This document shows, piece after piece, positions 16,061 to 30,083 of a stretch of DNA of 64,000 nt (position 1 is the first letter of the stretch; every line of letters begins with the position of its first letter). Made by a program: the position numbers and the translations under genes. This stretch comes from Bacteroidales bacterium (GTDB lineage Bacteria; Bacteroidota; Bacteroidia; Bacteroidales; UBA932). The DNA is taken from contig JAFZXU010000054.1 of the NCBI GenBank assembly GCA_017616655.1, positions 1 to 64,000 on the forward strand. Reading direction: 5' to 3'. The notes beneath the pieces are model-generated. The model worked only from the letters and a program-made list of their open reading frames with translations. It was not told the DNA's origin and did no database searches.

Positions 16061-18226
16061 ATGGAATACGGCATACAGCAGATTGCGGAGCGTTTTTCCG
16101 GCCGCGACAGGGAGATGGTGCTCGAGGCTTACGGCATTGCCGAGAAGGCCCTCGAAGGAAAACTGCGCGGCAACAGGCGCCCCTTCATAGAGCATCCCCT
16201 CGGAGTTGCAAGGATAGTCAGCGAAGAGACGGGTCTTCAGGCCGACGCCGTCACCGCCGTCTTCCTCCACGAGGCCAACCGCTTCCAGGGCGCGACCGCA
16301 GCCGAGATCAACTCCAGCGCCATGCTGAAGTCCTTCTATGCGCAATTCCCGCAGGATATCGTCAATATGGTCAGGAGCCTCGACAACATCTCCTTCATCA
16401 CCCTGCGGCAGACCGGACTCGACGAGGAGCGTTACCGCAAACTCATCATCTCCTACTCCACCGACCCGAGGGTGGTGATAATAAAGTTGGCGGACCGCCT
16501 GGAGGTGCTCCGTAACCTCGAAGCCCTTCCCTCTTCGAAGCGCAATCCGAAGGTGACCGAATCGATGCAGCTCTATGCCCCCCTCGCCCACCAGCTCGGA
16601 CTCTACCTGATAAAGAGCGAGATGGAGGACATCTACCTAAGATGCATGGAGCCGGAGGCGTACCGCGCCATAACCAACAGCCTGAAGGCCACCGAAAGGG
16701 AACGCGAAGCCCTGGCCGTCAGGTTCATAGCCCCGCTCAGGGCAAAACTCGACCGCAGCGGGATCAAATACACTATGAAGGCCCGCACCAAGAGCGCCTA
16801 CTCCATCTGGCGCAAGATGCAGGCCCAGAAGGTGCCTTTCGAGAAGATTTACGACGTCTTTGCGATGAGGTTCATAATAGACTGTCCTCCCATCAGGACG
16901 GTGGAGCACGAACTCTGCTGGAAGGTCTATTCCCTTGTCACCGAGGAGTATCAGCCGGATACCTCCCGTCTGCGCGACTGGCTTTCCAAGCCCAAACCCA
17001 ACGGATACGAATCGCTCCATACCACCGTGACAACCCGCGAAGGCACGACGGTGGAAGTCCAGATCCGCACCGTCAGGATGGACCTCGAGGCCGAGCAGGG
17101 ACACGCCTCCCATTGGGCCTACAAGGGCATCAGGAGCGAGGAGGTGCTTAGCGACTGGCTCAACCGCGTCCGCGACATGATGCAACGCAACGAGCCCGGC
17201 GGATACGAGAAGATGCCGCCGGAGCTGATGAAGCAGATCTACGTCTTCACCCCTGCCGGAGACCTCCGCGAACTCCACGCGGGCGCGTCCGTACTCGATT
17301 TTGCATTCGACATCCACTCCAATATAGGCGCCAGGTGCACCGGAGGACGCGTCAACGGCAAGATGGTGCCCATCCGCGAGGAACTCCACACCGGAGACGT
17401 GGTGGAAATCATAACCGGCAAGAACCAGAAGCCCAACCCCGACTGGCTCAATTTCGTGGTTACCTCCAAGGCCCGCAACAAGATACGCCAGAAGCTCAAG
17501 GAGGAGGAGAACAAGGCAGCTGCGGAGGGCAAGGAGATGCTCTCGCGCAGGATGCGCAACTGGAAGATGGAGATGGACGACCTGGTGCTGGCGGAACTGA
17601 CCAAAAAGTATCACTTCAAGGTCAACAACGAGTTCTTCGCCGCGGTGGGAAGCGGGTCCATCGACTTGATGGAGATCAAGGAGTTCCTCTCCTCGGGCGA
17701 ACGGCGCGAGGAGACTCCTGCGGCCCAGGCGGCCTCCCAGCGCCAGGGCAGGACGGTGGAAAGCGATTCATCTTCCTCCGACTACCTGATTATCGGAAGC
17801 GGGCTCGGGAAGGTGAGCTACAAGATGGCCAGGTGCTGCAATCCCATCTTCGGGGACGAGGTGTTCGGATTCGTGACCATCAAGGAGGGGCTGAAGATCC
17901 ACCGCATCTCCTGCCCCAATGCGGCCAGGCTTCTGAGCGAATATCCCTACCGCATCCAGAAGGTACGCTGGGCGCAGAACGCCGACAGGGCCAGTTCGAC
18001 CGCTTCGCTGAAGATAGTCACCGGAAACGACCTGCAGGTGACCAATGCCGTGATTTCGACCGTGAATATGTTCAAGGCTTCGATCCGCTCCTTCAACGTG
18101 GTTGAACGGAGCCGTTCGGAGCAGGAGATACAGATGACCACTTATGTGGCCAGCAACGCAGAACTGGACAAGATAACCGCCTCCCTGCGCAAGCTAAGGG
18201 ACGTGCGGCAGGTAACAAGGCTTTAG
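16061..18226 (+). CDS. RelA/SpoT-type (p)ppGpp synthetase, hydrolase site degenerate
   Basis: A 721-residue long Rel homologue. N-terminal HD domain: the usual HDxxED is changed to His70-Glu71-x-x-Arg74-Phe75 (FLHEANRF), and ADRLHN-type is changed to ADRLEV, so ppGpp hydrolysis is probably lost. The synthetase domain looks intact: [12 protein letters not shown], the [11 protein letters not shown] loop and the EVQIRT catalytic Glu. TGS ([13 protein letters not shown]), a Cys-containing region and a C-terminal ACT-like part follow. It should therefore act as a RelA-like synthetase responding to ribosome stalling. ATG 16061 sits 5 nt after AGGAG, 2 nt after the uvrB stop. A GTG at 16055 is possible. 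Confidence 0.88.
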   Translation: MEYGIQQIAERFSGRDREMVLEAYGIAEKALEGKLRGNRRPFIEHPLGVARIVSEETGLQADAVTAVFLHEANRFQGATAAEINSSAMLKSFYAQFPQDIVNMVRSLDNISFITLRQTGLDEERYRKLIISYSTDPRVVIIKLADRLEVLRNLEALPSSKRNPKVTESMQLYAPLAHQLGLYLIKSEMEDIYLRCMEPEAYRAITNSLKATEREREALAVRFIAPLRAKLDRSGIKYTMKARTKSAYSIWRKMQAQKVPFEKIYDVFAMRFIIDCPPIRTVEHELCWKVYSLVTEEYQPDTSRLRDWLSKPKPNGYESLHTTVTTREGTTVEVQIRTVRMDLEAEQGHASHWAYKGIRSEEVLSDWLNRVRDMMQRNEPGGYEKMPPELMKQIYVFTPAGDLRELHAGASVLDFAFDIHSNIGARCTGGRVNGKMVPIREELHTGDVVEIITGKNQKPNPDWLNFVVTSKARNKIRQKLKEEENKAAAEGKEMLSRRMRNWKMEMDDLVLAELTKKYHFKVNNEFFAAVGSGSIDLMEIKEFLSSGERREETPAAQAASQRQGRTVESDSSSSDYLIIGSGLGKVSYKMARCCNPIFGDEVFGFVTIKEGLKIHRISCPNAARLLSEYPYRIQKVRWAQNADRASSTASLKIVTGNDLQVTNAVISTVNMFKASIRSFNVVERSRSEQEIQMTTYVASNAELDKITASLRKLRDVRQVTRL

Positions 18227-21004
18227 ATGACCGACGGATACATACATATAAAAGGAGCCAGGGGCAACAACCTGAAGAACATCGACCTCGACATCCCGCG
18301 GGGGAAACTGGTCGTGATTACCGGAGTCTCCGGTTCGGGAAAGTCCACCCTGGCATTCGACACCCTCTATGCGGAGGGACAGCGCCGTTTCGCCGAGAGC
18401 CTCTCCTCCTTCGCCAGGCAGTTCCTCGGCAGGATGAGCAAACCGGCGGTGGACCTCATCAGCGGCATCCCGCCCGCAATCGCCATCAGCCAGAAGGTGA
18501 CTACGCGGAACCCCCGTTCCACGGTTGGAAGCACCACGGAGATTTACGATTACATCAAGCTGCTCTTCGCAAAAATCGGTCACACCTACTCCCCCGTTTC
18601 AGGACGGGAGGTCAGGTACGACACCGCCAAATCGGTGGCGGATTACATCTTTTCACTGGATAAAGGGGGATTCGCGCTTATCCTGGCCGACATCGCCTGG
18701 AGCGGGAACGACAAAGTGGAGAAGCTGCTCGCCCTCAAGGAGGAGGGCTTCATACGCCTTGCCGACCTCGAAGGCGGAGTCTTCAGGATTGAACAGGTGC
18801 TCTCCGAGATGGCCTCCTTCGAAGGAAAGGAGATGATGCTGCTGGTCGACCGCATTTCCACCGACGAGGGGGAGGAGAACCGCAGCCGCGCGCTCGATTC
18901 CGCCCAGTCGGCCTTCGCCAAGGGTAAGGGGCACATCGCCGTATGGGGCGACGGAACCCTTCGCCGCTTCTCGAGCCTCTTCGAGGCTGACGGGATAGTC
19001 TTCGAGGAGCCCGGCGAGTATCTCTTCAGTTACAACAATCCTTTGGGCGCCTGCCCTGTCTGCGGCGGTTTCGGCAAGATAGTGGGCATCGACGAGGCGC
19101 TTGTCATTCCGGATATGTCGAAGAGCGTCTATGACGACGCCATAGCCTGCTGGAAGGGCGAAGTCATGTGCCACTTCAGGGACGAACTGGTGATGAACGC
19201 CTACAAGTTCGACTTTCCCATCCACAAGCCCTATTGCGAACTCACTCAGGCCCAGAAGGATCTGCTCTGGAGCGGCAACGAGTTCTTCACCGGCATCGAT
19301 CCCTTCTTCAAATGGGTTGAAAGCCAGAAGTATAAGATTCAGTACAAGTATATGCTCGCCCGGTATTCCGGCAAGACCACCTGCCGCGCCTGCGGAGGCA
19401 GCCGCCTGCGCAAGGAGGCGCTCTACGTCAAGGTCGGAGGCCGCAACATCGACGAGCTTATGAATATGACGGCCGGAGAGCTCGCCGGCTTCTTCGACAC
19501 CCTCGAGGGCAATCTGGACGATTACGACCGCAAGCTGGCGGAGCGCCCCCTGAAGGAGATCCGCCAGAGGCTCGAATACATCAACTCCGTAGGCCTCTCC
19601 TACCTGACTCTGAACCGCCCGTCCAACACGCTGTGCGGCGGCGAGAGCCAGAGAATCAACCTCGTCAGCTCGCTGGGCAACAACCTGGTGGGCTCCATGT
19701 ATATCCTCGACGAGCCGAGTATCGGGCTCCATTCCCGTGATACCGAGCGACTTATCGAAGTGCTGAAGAAACTGCGCGACCTGGGGAACACCGTCATTGT
19801 GGTGGAGCACGACGAGCAGATAATGCGAGCTGCCGACTTGCTGATAGACATCGGTCCCGGAGCCGGCAAGCACGGAGGCGAGATAGTCTATTGCGGCGGA
19901 GTCGCCGAAGGCATCGCGGCCGGTATTCCCTCCCCGACTCTGGACTACCTCTCGGGAAGAAGGCCCCTGAAGCATATCAAGAGCCACCGCAGCCTCACCT
20001 ACGGCATTGTGGTTGAAGGGGCGAAACAGAACAACCTCAAGGATATAACGGTGCGCTTCCCGCTCCGCTGCCTGACCGTTGTCACGGGAGTCAGCGGTTC
20101 CGGAAAGTCCTCCCTCGTGGGCGACATCCTCTACCCCGCCCTGTACCGCAAGATTAACCAGATAGGCGACAAGCCTGGCCTGCACAGGGCGCTGGGAGGC
20201 GATCTCGGCAAGGTTTCGGCTGTCGAATATGTCGACCAGAATCCCATCGGTAAGAGCACCAGGTCCAACCCCGTGACCTATCTCAAAGTATATGATGACA
20301 TCCGCCGCCTTTTCTCGGAGCAGCCTTACGCAAAGATGAACGGCTATGGTCATTCCCATTTCTCCTTCAATATCGACGGCGGCCGCTGCCCCGAGTGTCA
20401 GGGAGAGGGCGTAATCAAGATCGGGATGCAGTTCATGGCCGACGTGCAGATGGTCTGCGAGGCGTGCGGTGGAAAGCGTTTCCAGCCCGACATCCTGGAG
20501 GTGCGCTACAAAGGAAAGAATATCAGCGACGTGCTGGATATGAGCGTCGACGAGGCGATAACCTTTTTCGGCAGCCAGAGCAATCCTCTCGCGAAGCGCA
20601 TCGCGGAACGGCTCCAGCCGCTGGTGGATGTCGGCCTTTCATACGTGAGCCTGGGTCAGAGCAGCAGCACCCTCAGCGGCGGCGAAAGCCAGCGCATCAA
20701 GCTCGCCTCGTTCCTCGGGAAGGAGAACAGCCAGAAGGAGTCGGTTCTCTTCATTTTCGATGAGCCCACCACCGGACTCCACTACTACGACATCGAGAAG
20801 CTCCTGAAGGCGTTCAACGCCTTGATAGAGAGGGGGCACAGCATCGTCGTCGTGGAGCATAACCTCGAGGTGGTGCGCAATGCCGACTGGGTCATAGAGC
20901 TCGGGCCCGGAGCGGGCGACGAGGGCGGCAACGTCATCTTCGAAGGTACTCCGCAGGAGCTCGTCCTCCATCCCGAAATCCCTACCGGAGCCTGCCTGCA
21001 ATAG
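18227..21004 (+). CDS. uvrA: Excinuclease ABC subunit A
   Basis: The 925-residue damage-sensing ATPase of nucleotide excision repair. It carries two ABC modules: Walker A GVSGSGKS (residues 33-40) and a second VSGSGKSS near residue 620, with signatures [11 protein letters not shown] and [11 protein letters not shown]. Zinc-binding CxxC pairs are seen in CPVCGG, CRACGGS and CPECQG...CEACGGKR, so the DNA-contacting zinc modules are present. Length is within the normal range. The ATG follows the rel stop codon directly with no gap. This gives an unusual order uvrB-rel-uvrA in one unit. Confidence 0.97.
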   Translation: MTDGYIHIKGARGNNLKNIDLDIPRGKLVVITGVSGSGKSTLAFDTLYAEGQRRFAESLSSFARQFLGRMSKPAVDLISGIPPAIAISQKVTTRNPRSTVGSTTEIYDYIKLLFAKIGHTYSPVSGREVRYDTAKSVADYIFSLDKGGFALILADIAWSGNDKVEKLLALKEEGFIRLADLEGGVFRIEQVLSEMASFEGKEMMLLVDRISTDEGEENRSRALDSAQSAFAKGKGHIAVWGDGTLRRFSSLFEADGIVFEEPGEYLFSYNNPLGACPVCGGFGKIVGIDEALVIPDMSKSVYDDAIACWKGEVMCHFRDELVMNAYKFDFPIHKPYCELTQAQKDLLWSGNEFFTGIDPFFKWVESQKYKIQYKYMLARYSGKTTCRACGGSRLRKEALYVKVGGRNIDELMNMTAGELAGFFDTLEGNLDDYDRKLAERPLKEIRQRLEYINSVGLSYLTLNRPSNTLCGGESQRINLVSSLGNNLVGSMYILDEPSIGLHSRDTERLIEVLKKLRDLGNTVIVVEHDEQIMRAADLLIDIGPGAGKHGGEIVYCGGVAEGIAAGIPSPTLDYLSGRRPLKHIKSHRSLTYGIVVEGAKQNNLKDITVRFPLRCLTVVTGVSGSGKSSLVGDILYPALYRKINQIGDKPGLHRALGGDLGKVSAVEYVDQNPIGKSTRSNPVTYLKVYDDIRRLFSEQPYAKMNGYGHSHFSFNIDGGRCPECQGEGVIKIGMQFMADVQMVCEACGGKRFQPDILEVRYKGKNISDVLDMSVDEAITFFGSQSNPLAKRIAERLQPLVDVGLSYVSLGQSSSTLSGGESQRIKLASFLGKENSQKESVLFIFDEPTTGLHYYDIEKLLKAFNALIERGHSIVVVEHNLEVVRNADWVIELGPGAGDEGGNVIFEGTPQELVLHPEIPTGACLQ

Positions 21005-21054
21005 TTTACAGTTTTTTTCTTATATTAGCGGATTGAAACTAACCTGAACTGACA

Positions 21055-22179
21055 ATGAAAGTTACTGTTAAAGAGGTAGTGGGAAGGCGTGAACTCAAGG
21101 CCTTCGTGCATTTTCCCAACAAGATGTACAGGAAGGAAAAGTACTACGTCCCCACCCTTGAAAGCGGAGACTTGTACGCCCTCGACCGGAAGAAGAACCA
21201 CGCTTTTGAAGTATGCGAGGCGAAATACTGGATGGCATACGATGAAAAGAGCAAGGCAGTGGGCAGGATAGCTGGCATCATCAACCGCCAGTACAATGAA
21301 AAGACAGGCCTCAAGCAGGCGCGTTTCGGATTCCTCGACTTCATAGACGACACCGATGTCGTAAAAGCCCTTTTCGACACCGCCGAGAGCTGGGCCCGCG
21401 GAAAGGGAATGACCACAGTCAGCGGTCCGCTCGGCTTCCTCGAATTCGACGCCGCCGGCGTACTCGTGATGGGATACGACCAGCTTCCGACCTGCTACGG
21501 CAAATACAATTATCCCTATTATGAACCGCGTCTCCTGGAACTTGGATATGTAAAGGAGACAGACTGGATCGAGAGCATAGTCACGGTCCCCTTCCCTATT
21601 CCGGAGAGGTACAGCCGCGGCGCAAAGCTCATCAGCGAGCGATATAACCTGCACGGATTCACCCCCAGGACCAAGGAGGAGATGGTGGGCCATTTCAGTG
21701 AGATGGCCAGGCTCCTCAACAAGGCATACCGCGACATCCACGGCTTCTCGGAACTCTCCGACGGCCAGATCGAAGACCTCAAGCGGCAGTTCGTTCCCAA
21801 CCTCAACCCCGGCCTGGTGGGAATAGTGGCGGACGAGAACGACAAGATCGTGGGATTCGGAATCTCCATCCCTTCTCTCGCAAAGGCGATGCAGAAGGCA
21901 CGCGGCAAACTCTTCCCCTTCGGATTCATCCATATACTCCGCGCGCTCAGGCACAACGACACCCTTGACTCCCTGCTTATCGCAGTCGATGACGAATACA
22001 AGGGCAAGGGCGTCAACTCCCTCATTTTCACCGCAATCGCTCCCACGGCCGAAAAAATCGGCATCAAGTATCTTGAGACCACCCGTGAACTTGAGGACAA
22101 CGACGACGTCCAGAATCTCTGGAACAGTTTCGAACACCGGACGGTAAAGAGGGCGCGCTGCTACTGCAAAGACCTGTAA
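21055..22179 (+). CDS. GNAT-like N-acetyltransferase family protein
   Basis: A 374-residue cytosolic protein with an N-terminal segment (KKNHAFEVCEAKYWMAYD...VGRIAGIIN) resembling a GNAT beta-strand core and a second similar half (NPGLVGIVADENDKIVGFGI, then DDEYKGKGVNSLIFTAI, the acetyl-CoA-loop-like region). It is a Bacteroidota family usually annotated as acetyltransferase, with no characterised substrate known to me. A TATATTAG sequence ~20 nt upstream resembles a weak -7 box. The next gene starts 9 nt after its stop. Confidence 0.7.
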   Translation: MKVTVKEVVGRRELKAFVHFPNKMYRKEKYYVPTLESGDLYALDRKKNHAFEVCEAKYWMAYDEKSKAVGRIAGIINRQYNEKTGLKQARFGFLDFIDDTDVVKALFDTAESWARGKGMTTVSGPLGFLEFDAAGVLVMGYDQLPTCYGKYNYPYYEPRLLELGYVKETDWIESIVTVPFPIPERYSRGAKLISERYNLHGFTPRTKEEMVGHFSEMARLLNKAYRDIHGFSELSDGQIEDLKRQFVPNLNPGLVGIVADENDKIVGFGISIPSLAKAMQKARGKLFPFGFIHILRALRHNDTLDSLLIAVDDEYKGKGVNSLIFTAIAPTAEKIGIKYLETTRELEDNDDVQNLWNSFEHRTVKRARCYCKDL

Positions 22180-22188
22180 ACCATACCT

Positions 22189-22836
22189 GTGAGCGCCTTC
22201 AACACCTGTTTCTTCGAAAGATATGCCCTCGAGACGCTCAAACGGTGCCTTGGGCGCGAATACTACGGTCTCGTCAACCGGGACCGCCCAGACCTGCAGT
22301 CGCCCGACGGCAAGACCTGGGGCATCGAAGTCACCAGGGCAATGGAGGAGAGCAAGAAGGCGGCCGGCGAAATGATTGCCGACATGACGGGCCTGACCGA
22401 CATGGAAGCCGACCGCGGGGATATGGAACAGCTCATCTCATCGGGTTACGGATACGGACTTAACGTGGGACACAGCATAGGCGCCAACGAATCCCGATAC
22501 TGGTCGATGGCCAAGCCCTTGAAACGCATCCTGGAAAGCAAGGTCTGGAAGATGACGAACGGCTTCTACGGGAACTTCGACCATACGGGGCTCTATGTTT
22601 TCTGCAAGGACGCCCTGTCGTCCGCCGACATAGAAGGTGCCTGGCGCAAGGTGATGGAGCTCCAGCGGTACCACGACCTTCGTTACGGGCTTCTCTATCT
22701 CTCGGAAGTCAGCATACTCCACGTATGCAATCTGAACGAGGATCTGTCCGACGGCTACAGGGTCGCCGACATACAGATCCCGCCCGAACTCAGGCGGAAA
22801 CTCTACCAGTCCGCCTTCAGAAAGGAAAAACAATAA
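22189..22836 (+). CDS. Uncharacterised protein, possible PD-(D/E)XK-like fold
   Basis: A 215-residue soluble protein starting at GTG. The segment RDRPDLQSPDGKTWGIEVTRA (residues ~30-50) has a Pro-Asp followed ~14 residues later by Glu-Val-Thr, which resembles the PD...ExK core of restriction-like nucleases with Thr in place of Lys. The rest alternates aromatic and charged residues (HDLRYGLLYLSEVSILHVCN). I do not recognise a named family. It sits between a GNAT-like gene and a lipoprotein gene. A nuclease role is only a hint; without the Lys, catalysis may be lost or use another residue. Confidence 0.6.
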   Translation: MSAFNTCFFERYALETLKRCLGREYYGLVNRDRPDLQSPDGKTWGIEVTRAMEESKKAAGEMIADMTGLTDMEADRGDMEQLISSGYGYGLNVGHSIGANESRYWSMAKPLKRILESKVWKMTNGFYGNFDHTGLYVFCKDALSSADIEGAWRKVMELQRYHDLRYGLLYLSEVSILHVCNLNEDLSDGYRVADIQIPPELRRKLYQSAFRKEKQ

Positions 22837-22848
22837 ACCATATCATAG

Positions 22849-23511
22849 ATGAAGAGATTATTCAGTATTGTCTTGATGGCGGCGGCAGTGTTCGCAGCCT
22901 CCTCATGCGCGGTGACCAAATACGCTTCAGAGGTGCCCGCAGCCGTGGTGACTCCAGTCGCACTTCTTCAGCCGCTCTCAATAGTGGAATACATCGGCAA
23001 GGACGGGGAAGCTGTCATCAGCGACTCGCTTTCGACAATATCCACCGAACTGCTCACCGGGATAGTTTCCGGAATGATTCCGGTGGACTGCGTGATTCCG
23101 GTGGATTATACCAAGGAGATGGTGGCCGAAGTGGACGTCCTGCCCGGTCTGGACCCCAAGATGCTCCTCGGAGCCACCATACCTGACGCCACCCGCAAGC
23201 TTATCCTCGACTCGGGTCACAGGTACGGGGCGGTGGTCTTTGCCGGCGGTTTCACCAAATCGGCCGGCAGATACGCCGCAGATGCGGCAAAGGGATTGCT
23301 GCTAGGAATAGCCACCGCCGTGCTAAGCATGGGAATGGTCTCCACCTACGGGATATCGACCAAATGCGCTTCCCAGCTCTCGATAATGATTGTCGACGCC
23401 CAGGACAACCGGGTCATCTACTACAACCGCACTCCTGTCGAGGAGCAGGAGCCGGCAAGGCCTATCCCGCTTCAGAACCAGGCAAGAAAGATCCTCAGGG
23501 GATTCAAGTAG
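22849..23511 (+). CDS. Lipoprotein, unknown function
   Basis: A 220-residue lipoprotein precursor. The signal sequence MKRLFSIVLMAAAVFAASSC ends in a lipobox with Cys20. The mature part has a beta-rich N-terminal half (VVTPVALLQPLSIVEYIG) and one hydrophobic Gly-rich stretch (AAKGLLLGIATAVLSMGMVS, about residues 143-162) which may embed or pack in the membrane. The C-terminal part resembles a small beta domain (QLSIMIVDAQDNRVIYYNRT). It is not assigned to a family. It starts 12 nt after the previous gene and ends at a strong bidirectional terminator. Confidence 0.7.
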   Translation: MKRLFSIVLMAAAVFAASSCAVTKYASEVPAAVVTPVALLQPLSIVEYIGKDGEAVISDSLSTISTELLTGIVSGMIPVDCVIPVDYTKEMVAEVDVLPGLDPKMLLGATIPDATRKLILDSGHRYGAVVFAGGFTKSAGRYAADAAKGLLLGIATAVLSMGMVSTYGISTKCASQLSIMIVDAQDNRVIYYNRTPVEEQEPARPIPLQNQARKILRGFK

Positions 23512-23530
23512 CAGCAGGGCGACAGCATAA

Positions 23531-23564
23531 AAGAAGAGCCGGTCCTTCGGGGCCGGCTCTTCTT
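23531..23564. terminator. Bidirectional terminator with UUCG tetraloop
   Basis: A 15-bp stem (AAGAAGAGCCGGTCC paired with GGGCCGGCTCTTCTT, one G-U) capped by C-UUCG-G. It lies between the convergent lipoprotein and TPR genes and carries A/T-rich stem ends on both sides, so it can serve both strands. Confidence 0.85.
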
Positions 23565-23581
23565 ATTCTGATGACTGAAAG

Positions 23582-24892
23582 TCAGTTCTTCAGGAAGCTG
23601 TTGTAGAAATCATACTTCTGCTGGAAGTCGTCGCTCTTGGTGCGGAAGCGGAAGTAGATGTTCTTGAGATACTCTGCGACAGCGTTCTGGATCTCCTTGT
23701 CGTCGGTCATCTTGAAGGACTGCTCGAAAGGCTCGATGGCATTTTCCAGAGACTGCTCGAACTCCTTGACGAGAGCCGCATACTTGGCATCGTCGAACTC
23801 GTTGTTTGCCTTCTCCTGCAGTTCCACTGCGTGCTCATAGTAGAGGATACCTACGCTGAGGATACCATAGACATACTTGGGATCGATTTCGGTAGATTTG
23901 CGGAAGAGCTTCTCTGCATTCTCGATATCGCCGAGCTTCTTGTAAACGTCGCCCTCGACATAATAGAGGCTTGCGTTCTTGGGCTCGTTGACCTGTGCGG
24001 AGTGGAGCAGGTCGAAGAGCTTCTGGGGATCGGCACCTGACTCACGGTACATGTTGATCAGGCCGATGAGGACGCCCTGGCTCTGGGGATACTTGGCGAA
24101 ACCCTCCTCGAGGATTGCGAGCGCCGAAGCGGTATCCTTGTCCTGGAGATAGATCGTCGAGAGATTGGAGAAGACGTTGCCGTCGGCAAAGTGGCCGAGG
24201 TCGATGCACTTCTTGTAATATTTCACAGCCTTGTCGTTCTTGCCTGCCATGCCTGCAACCAGACCTGCATGGTAGGTATTGATGGTATCGATCTTCTTCA
24301 TGAAGGGATTGTCATAGCTGGAGAGGGACTTCTCGAAGAGATCCGAAGACTTGTCGTAGATACCTGCGAAGTAGTTGTTCAGAGCCTCGTCGGTAAGCTT
24401 CTTATGGATATCCTCATAGAGAGCGGTGATATCCTTGGCCTTGGAAGCCTTGGTGTCGAGTTCGACAGCCTTTGCAAGTGCCTTCTCCGCATTGCCGAGG
24501 AGGTCGCCGTCGACTGCCGGCTTGGTTACGAGATAGAACTCGAGAAGGCCGGCCTCGTTGTAATAGAGGTCCTTGTCGGCATAGTGGTCAACGGTATACT
24601 TGTTACCGCCTACCTTGACATCGTCAGTATTGAGAATCTGCTGCTTTCCAAGAAGAACCTTCACCTCGGAACGTGGGGTACCTGTGATAAGGTTTACGGT
24701 AGGCTGGTCGTATGCGCCGACATAAGCCTTTGCAAGATCGATCCAGGTAGCGACCTTGAGGGATTTCTTCGCATCCTGGGATGCTGCAAGCGCCTTGTCA
24801 ACAAGTTTCTTTGCATCCGCCACGGTCTTGGGCTGTGCATAGGCAACGGTGACGGAAAGAATCAGGGCAAGAGCCAAAAGAATCTTTTTCAT
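23582..24892 (-). CDS. Secreted TPR protein downstream of gyrA
   Basis: A 436-residue protein with signal peptide MKKILLALALILSVTVAYAQ, a helical N-terminal region (KTVADAKKLVDKALAAS...), and a C-terminal half of TPR motifs (for example YYVEGDVYKKLGDIENAEKL). It should be periplasmic. The order gyrA-TPR protein is common in Bacteroidota, and the 22-nt gap suggests read-through from gyrA. Function unknown. The start is placed at ATG 24892 where the signal peptide begins; the 15 upstream residues in frame lack any signal feature. Confidence 0.8.
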   Translation of the reverse strand: MKKILLALALILSVTVAYAQPKTVADAKKLVDKALAASQDAKKSLKVATWIDLAKAYVGAYDQPTVNLITGTPRSEVKVLLGKQQILNTDDVKVGGNKYTVDHYADKDLYYNEAGLLEFYLVTKPAVDGDLLGNAEKALAKAVELDTKASKAKDITALYEDIHKKLTDEALNNYFAGIYDKSSDLFEKSLSSYDNPFMKKIDTINTYHAGLVAGMAGKNDKAVKYYKKCIDLGHFADGNVFSNLSTIYLQDKDTASALAILEEGFAKYPQSQGVLIGLINMYRESGADPQKLFDLLHSAQVNEPKNASLYYVEGDVYKKLGDIENAEKLFRKSTEIDPKYVYGILSVGILYYEHAVELQEKANNEFDDAKYAALVKEFEQSLENAIEPFEQSFKMTDDKEIQNAVAEYLKNIYFRFRTKSDDFQQKYDFYNSFLKN

Positions 24893-24914
24893 AATCAGTG
24901 TAAATTTTAGATAA

Positions 24915-27479
24915 TTATTTTGCATTTGAATTCTCAACTATTGTGCCATCCTCTTCATCCTCGTTCTTGGGGACTACGCAGACGGATGCGATGCTGTCGC
25001 CTTCGCGCAGGCTGATGAGCTTGACTCCCTGGGTGACGCGGCCCGAAACGCTGATGGCGCCCGCATCCATTCGGATGGTAATTCCGGACTTGTTGATGAT
25101 CATCAGGTCGTTGTCTTCGCTGACTGCCTTCAGGGCGATCAGGTCGCCGGTCTTGGGAGTGATGTTGATGGTCTTGACACCCTTGCCGCCGCGGTGGGTG
25201 ATGCGGTACTCTTCCAGTTCGGACTGCTTTCCGAAGCCGTTCTCGCTGACGATGAGGATGCGCTTGTTCCTGTCCTGCTCCTTCTCCTTGTTGAGGCAGA
25301 CCATTCCGACCACTTCGTCGTCTTCGTCGATGTTGATGCCGCGGACTCCGGTAGCATTACGTCCGATGGCCCTTGCATCCTCTTCATTGAAACGGCAGCA
25401 CTTGCCCTTGCGTCCGGCGAGGAGGATTTCGCTCCTGCCGTCGGTGATGGCAACCTCGAGAAGTTCGTCTCCGTCCTTCACGTTGATGGCGATGATACCG
25501 TTCGCTCTCGGGCGGGAATATGCTTCGACGAGGGTCTTCTTGATGACGCCACGCTTGGTGGCCATCACTATATAATTGTTGTTTATGAACTCCTCGTCGC
25601 TGAAGTCGCGGACATTGATGTATGCCTTGACCTTGTCGTCGGGGTCGATATTGATGACGTTCTGGATTGCGCGTCCCTTGGAGGCCTTGGTGCCTTCGGG
25701 GATATTGTAAACCTTGAGCCAGTAGCACTTTCCATTCTGCGTGAAGAGCATCAGGGTGCTGTGCATGTTGGCCACATAGATATGCTCAATGAAATCCTCC
25801 TCCCTCGTGGTGCTGCCCTTGCTGCCCACGCCTCCGCGGTGCTGCTGGCGGTACTCTGCGAGCGAGGTGCGCTTGATGTATCCCATATGGGAGATAGTGA
25901 TGACCACGTCGTCGTCGGGATAGAAGCTCTCCGGATCGAAATCGGCGTCGGCGGAGACGTCGATATCGGTGCGGCGCTCGTCGCCGTAGTCGGCCTTGAG
26001 CTGCTCCATCTCCTCCTTGATGATGGCCATCTGCATATCCACGTTCGCGAGCACTTCGCGGAGATGGTGGATAAGCTTCTCGAGGTCGTCGAACTCTGCC
26101 TGCAGCTTGGTGCGCTCCAGGCCGGTGAGCTGGCGGAGACGCATCTCGACGATGGCGTCAGCCTGGATCTGGGTGAAGCCGAACTTCTCCATCAGGCCGT
26201 CGCGGGCCTCCTGGACCGTCTTCGAACCGCGGATATGCTCTATGATGAGGTCGATTATATCGAGAGCCTTGAGGAGACCTTCGAGGATATGTGCCCTCTT
26301 CTCAGCCTTGTCGAGGTCGAACTTCGTACGACGGATGACAACCTCGTGACGGTGCTCCACAAAGTAGTGGATCAGCTCCTTGAGGTTGAGCAGTCGCGGA
26401 CGGCCGTCCACCAGGGCGATGTTGTTGACCGAGAAGTTGGCCTGCAGCTGGGTATATTTGAAGAGGTTGTTGAGCACTACGTTGGAGACTGCGCCCTGCT
26501 TGAGCTTGATGACTATGCGCATTCCGCGGCGGTCGCTCTCGTCGTTGATGTAGGCGATGCCGTCGATGCGCTTGTCCTCCACCAGTTCTGCTATTTTCTC
26601 GATGAGCTCGCGCTTGTTGACCGCGTAGGGAATTTCGCTGACCACTATGGTCTCGCGGCCCGAAGCGGCAGTCTCTATTTCGGTCTTGGAACGGATGACG
26701 ATCTTGCCGCGCCCGGTCTCGAACGCATCCCTTACTCCCTTGTAACCCAGGATGATACCTCCGGTAGGGAAATCCGGGGCCTTGATGTGCTTCATCAGCC
26801 CCTCGACCGTGATGTCGGGATCGTCGATATATGCGCAGATGGCGTCGCAGCACTCCGAAAGGTTGTGCGGCGCCATATTGGTGGCCATACCGACTGCGAT
26901 ACCGTCGGAGCCGTTGAGCAACAGCATCGGGGCCTTCGAGGGGAGCACCACCGGCTCGGGGAACTCACCGTCGAAGTTGGGTTTGAAATCCACGACATCC
27001 TTGTCGAGGTCGTCGAGAACCTCGCTGGCGATCTTGCGCAGCTTGGCCTCTGTATATCGCATCGCCGCAGGCGAGTCGCCGTCTATCGAGCCGAAGTTGC
27101 CCTGTCCGAAGACGAGGGGATAGCGGAGGCTCCAGTCCTGGGCCATACGCACCATTGCCATATAGACGCTGCTGTCACCGTGGGGATGGTACTTACCGAG
27201 TACCTCTCCTACGATACGGGCCGACTTCTTGACGCCGGCGTTATAGGTAAGGCCCAGGCCATACATACCGTAGAGGACGCGGCGGTGGACGGGTTTCATA
27301 CCGTCGCGCACGTCAGGAAGGGCGCGGGCGACGATGACCGACATCGAATAGTCGATGTAAGCGGTCTTCATCTCGCTCTCGATATCTATGGGTATGATTT
27401 TGCCGACGGGGGCGATATCAGTCTCATCAATGGAAGTCACATTCTGCGGCTCCTCGGGTATAATCTTCTCTTCGTCCAT
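24915..27479 (-). CDS. gyrA: DNA gyrase subunit A
   Basis: The 854-residue cleavage-religation subunit of the ATP-dependent topoisomerase. The catalytic tyrosine is Tyr142 in MRYTEAKL. The quinolone-determining region reads [17 protein letters not shown], with Ser103 (E. coli Ser83) retained and Met107 at the Asp87 position. The C-terminal beta-pinwheel has repeats such as [14 protein letters not shown] and GyrA-box-like RGG-containing motifs (QHRGGVG, HRGGKG). The acidic tail is typical. No clear TAnnTTTG box was found before the start; TACTTTTA upstream is a weak candidate. Confidence 0.97.
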   Translation of the reverse strand: MDEEKIIPEEPQNVTSIDETDIAPVGKIIPIDIESEMKTAYIDYSMSVIVARALPDVRDGMKPVHRRVLYGMYGLGLTYNAGVKKSARIVGEVLGKYHPHGDSSVYMAMVRMAQDWSLRYPLVFGQGNFGSIDGDSPAAMRYTEAKLRKIASEVLDDLDKDVVDFKPNFDGEFPEPVVLPSKAPMLLLNGSDGIAVGMATNMAPHNLSECCDAICAYIDDPDITVEGLMKHIKAPDFPTGGIILGYKGVRDAFETGRGKIVIRSKTEIETAASGRETIVVSEIPYAVNKRELIEKIAELVEDKRIDGIAYINDESDRRGMRIVIKLKQGAVSNVVLNNLFKYTQLQANFSVNNIALVDGRPRLLNLKELIHYFVEHRHEVVIRRTKFDLDKAEKRAHILEGLLKALDIIDLIIEHIRGSKTVQEARDGLMEKFGFTQIQADAIVEMRLRQLTGLERTKLQAEFDDLEKLIHHLREVLANVDMQMAIIKEEMEQLKADYGDERRTDIDVSADADFDPESFYPDDDVVITISHMGYIKRTSLAEYRQQHRGGVGSKGSTTREEDFIEHIYVANMHSTLMLFTQNGKCYWLKVYNIPEGTKASKGRAIQNVINIDPDDKVKAYINVRDFSDEEFINNNYIVMATKRGVIKKTLVEAYSRPRANGIIAINVKDGDELLEVAITDGRSEILLAGRKGKCCRFNEEDARAIGRNATGVRGINIDEDDEVVGMVCLNKEKEQDRNKRILIVSENGFGKQSELEEYRITHRGGKGVKTINITPKTGDLIALKAVSEDNDLMIINKSGITIRMDAGAISVSGRVTQGVKLISLREGDSIASVCVVPKNEDEEDGTIVENSNAK

Positions 27480-27623
27480 TTACTCTTTTTTCAGTACTTT
27501 ATAATAACTTGTAAAAGTAAGCATTTTCGGCGATTTCACCAAGAATATTTGCATCTGAAGCGGCAATTATTATTCAATATTATTTACTAACTTAGCACTT
27601 TGTTTCAAGCGCAATATCCGGTT

Positions 27624-30082
<2,459 letters not shown>

Positions 30083-30083
<1 letters not shown>

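Noticed and set aside
25194..27590. 798-residue open frame antisense to gyrA
   Set aside because: A shadow of the GC-rich codon usage of gyrA; composition (Val/Asp/Leu-rich without domains) and lack of start signals are not those of a gene.
27590..27602. TAGCACTTTG as promoter of clpC
   Set aside because: TA and TTTG are four bases apart instead of two, so it does not fit the -7 consensus.
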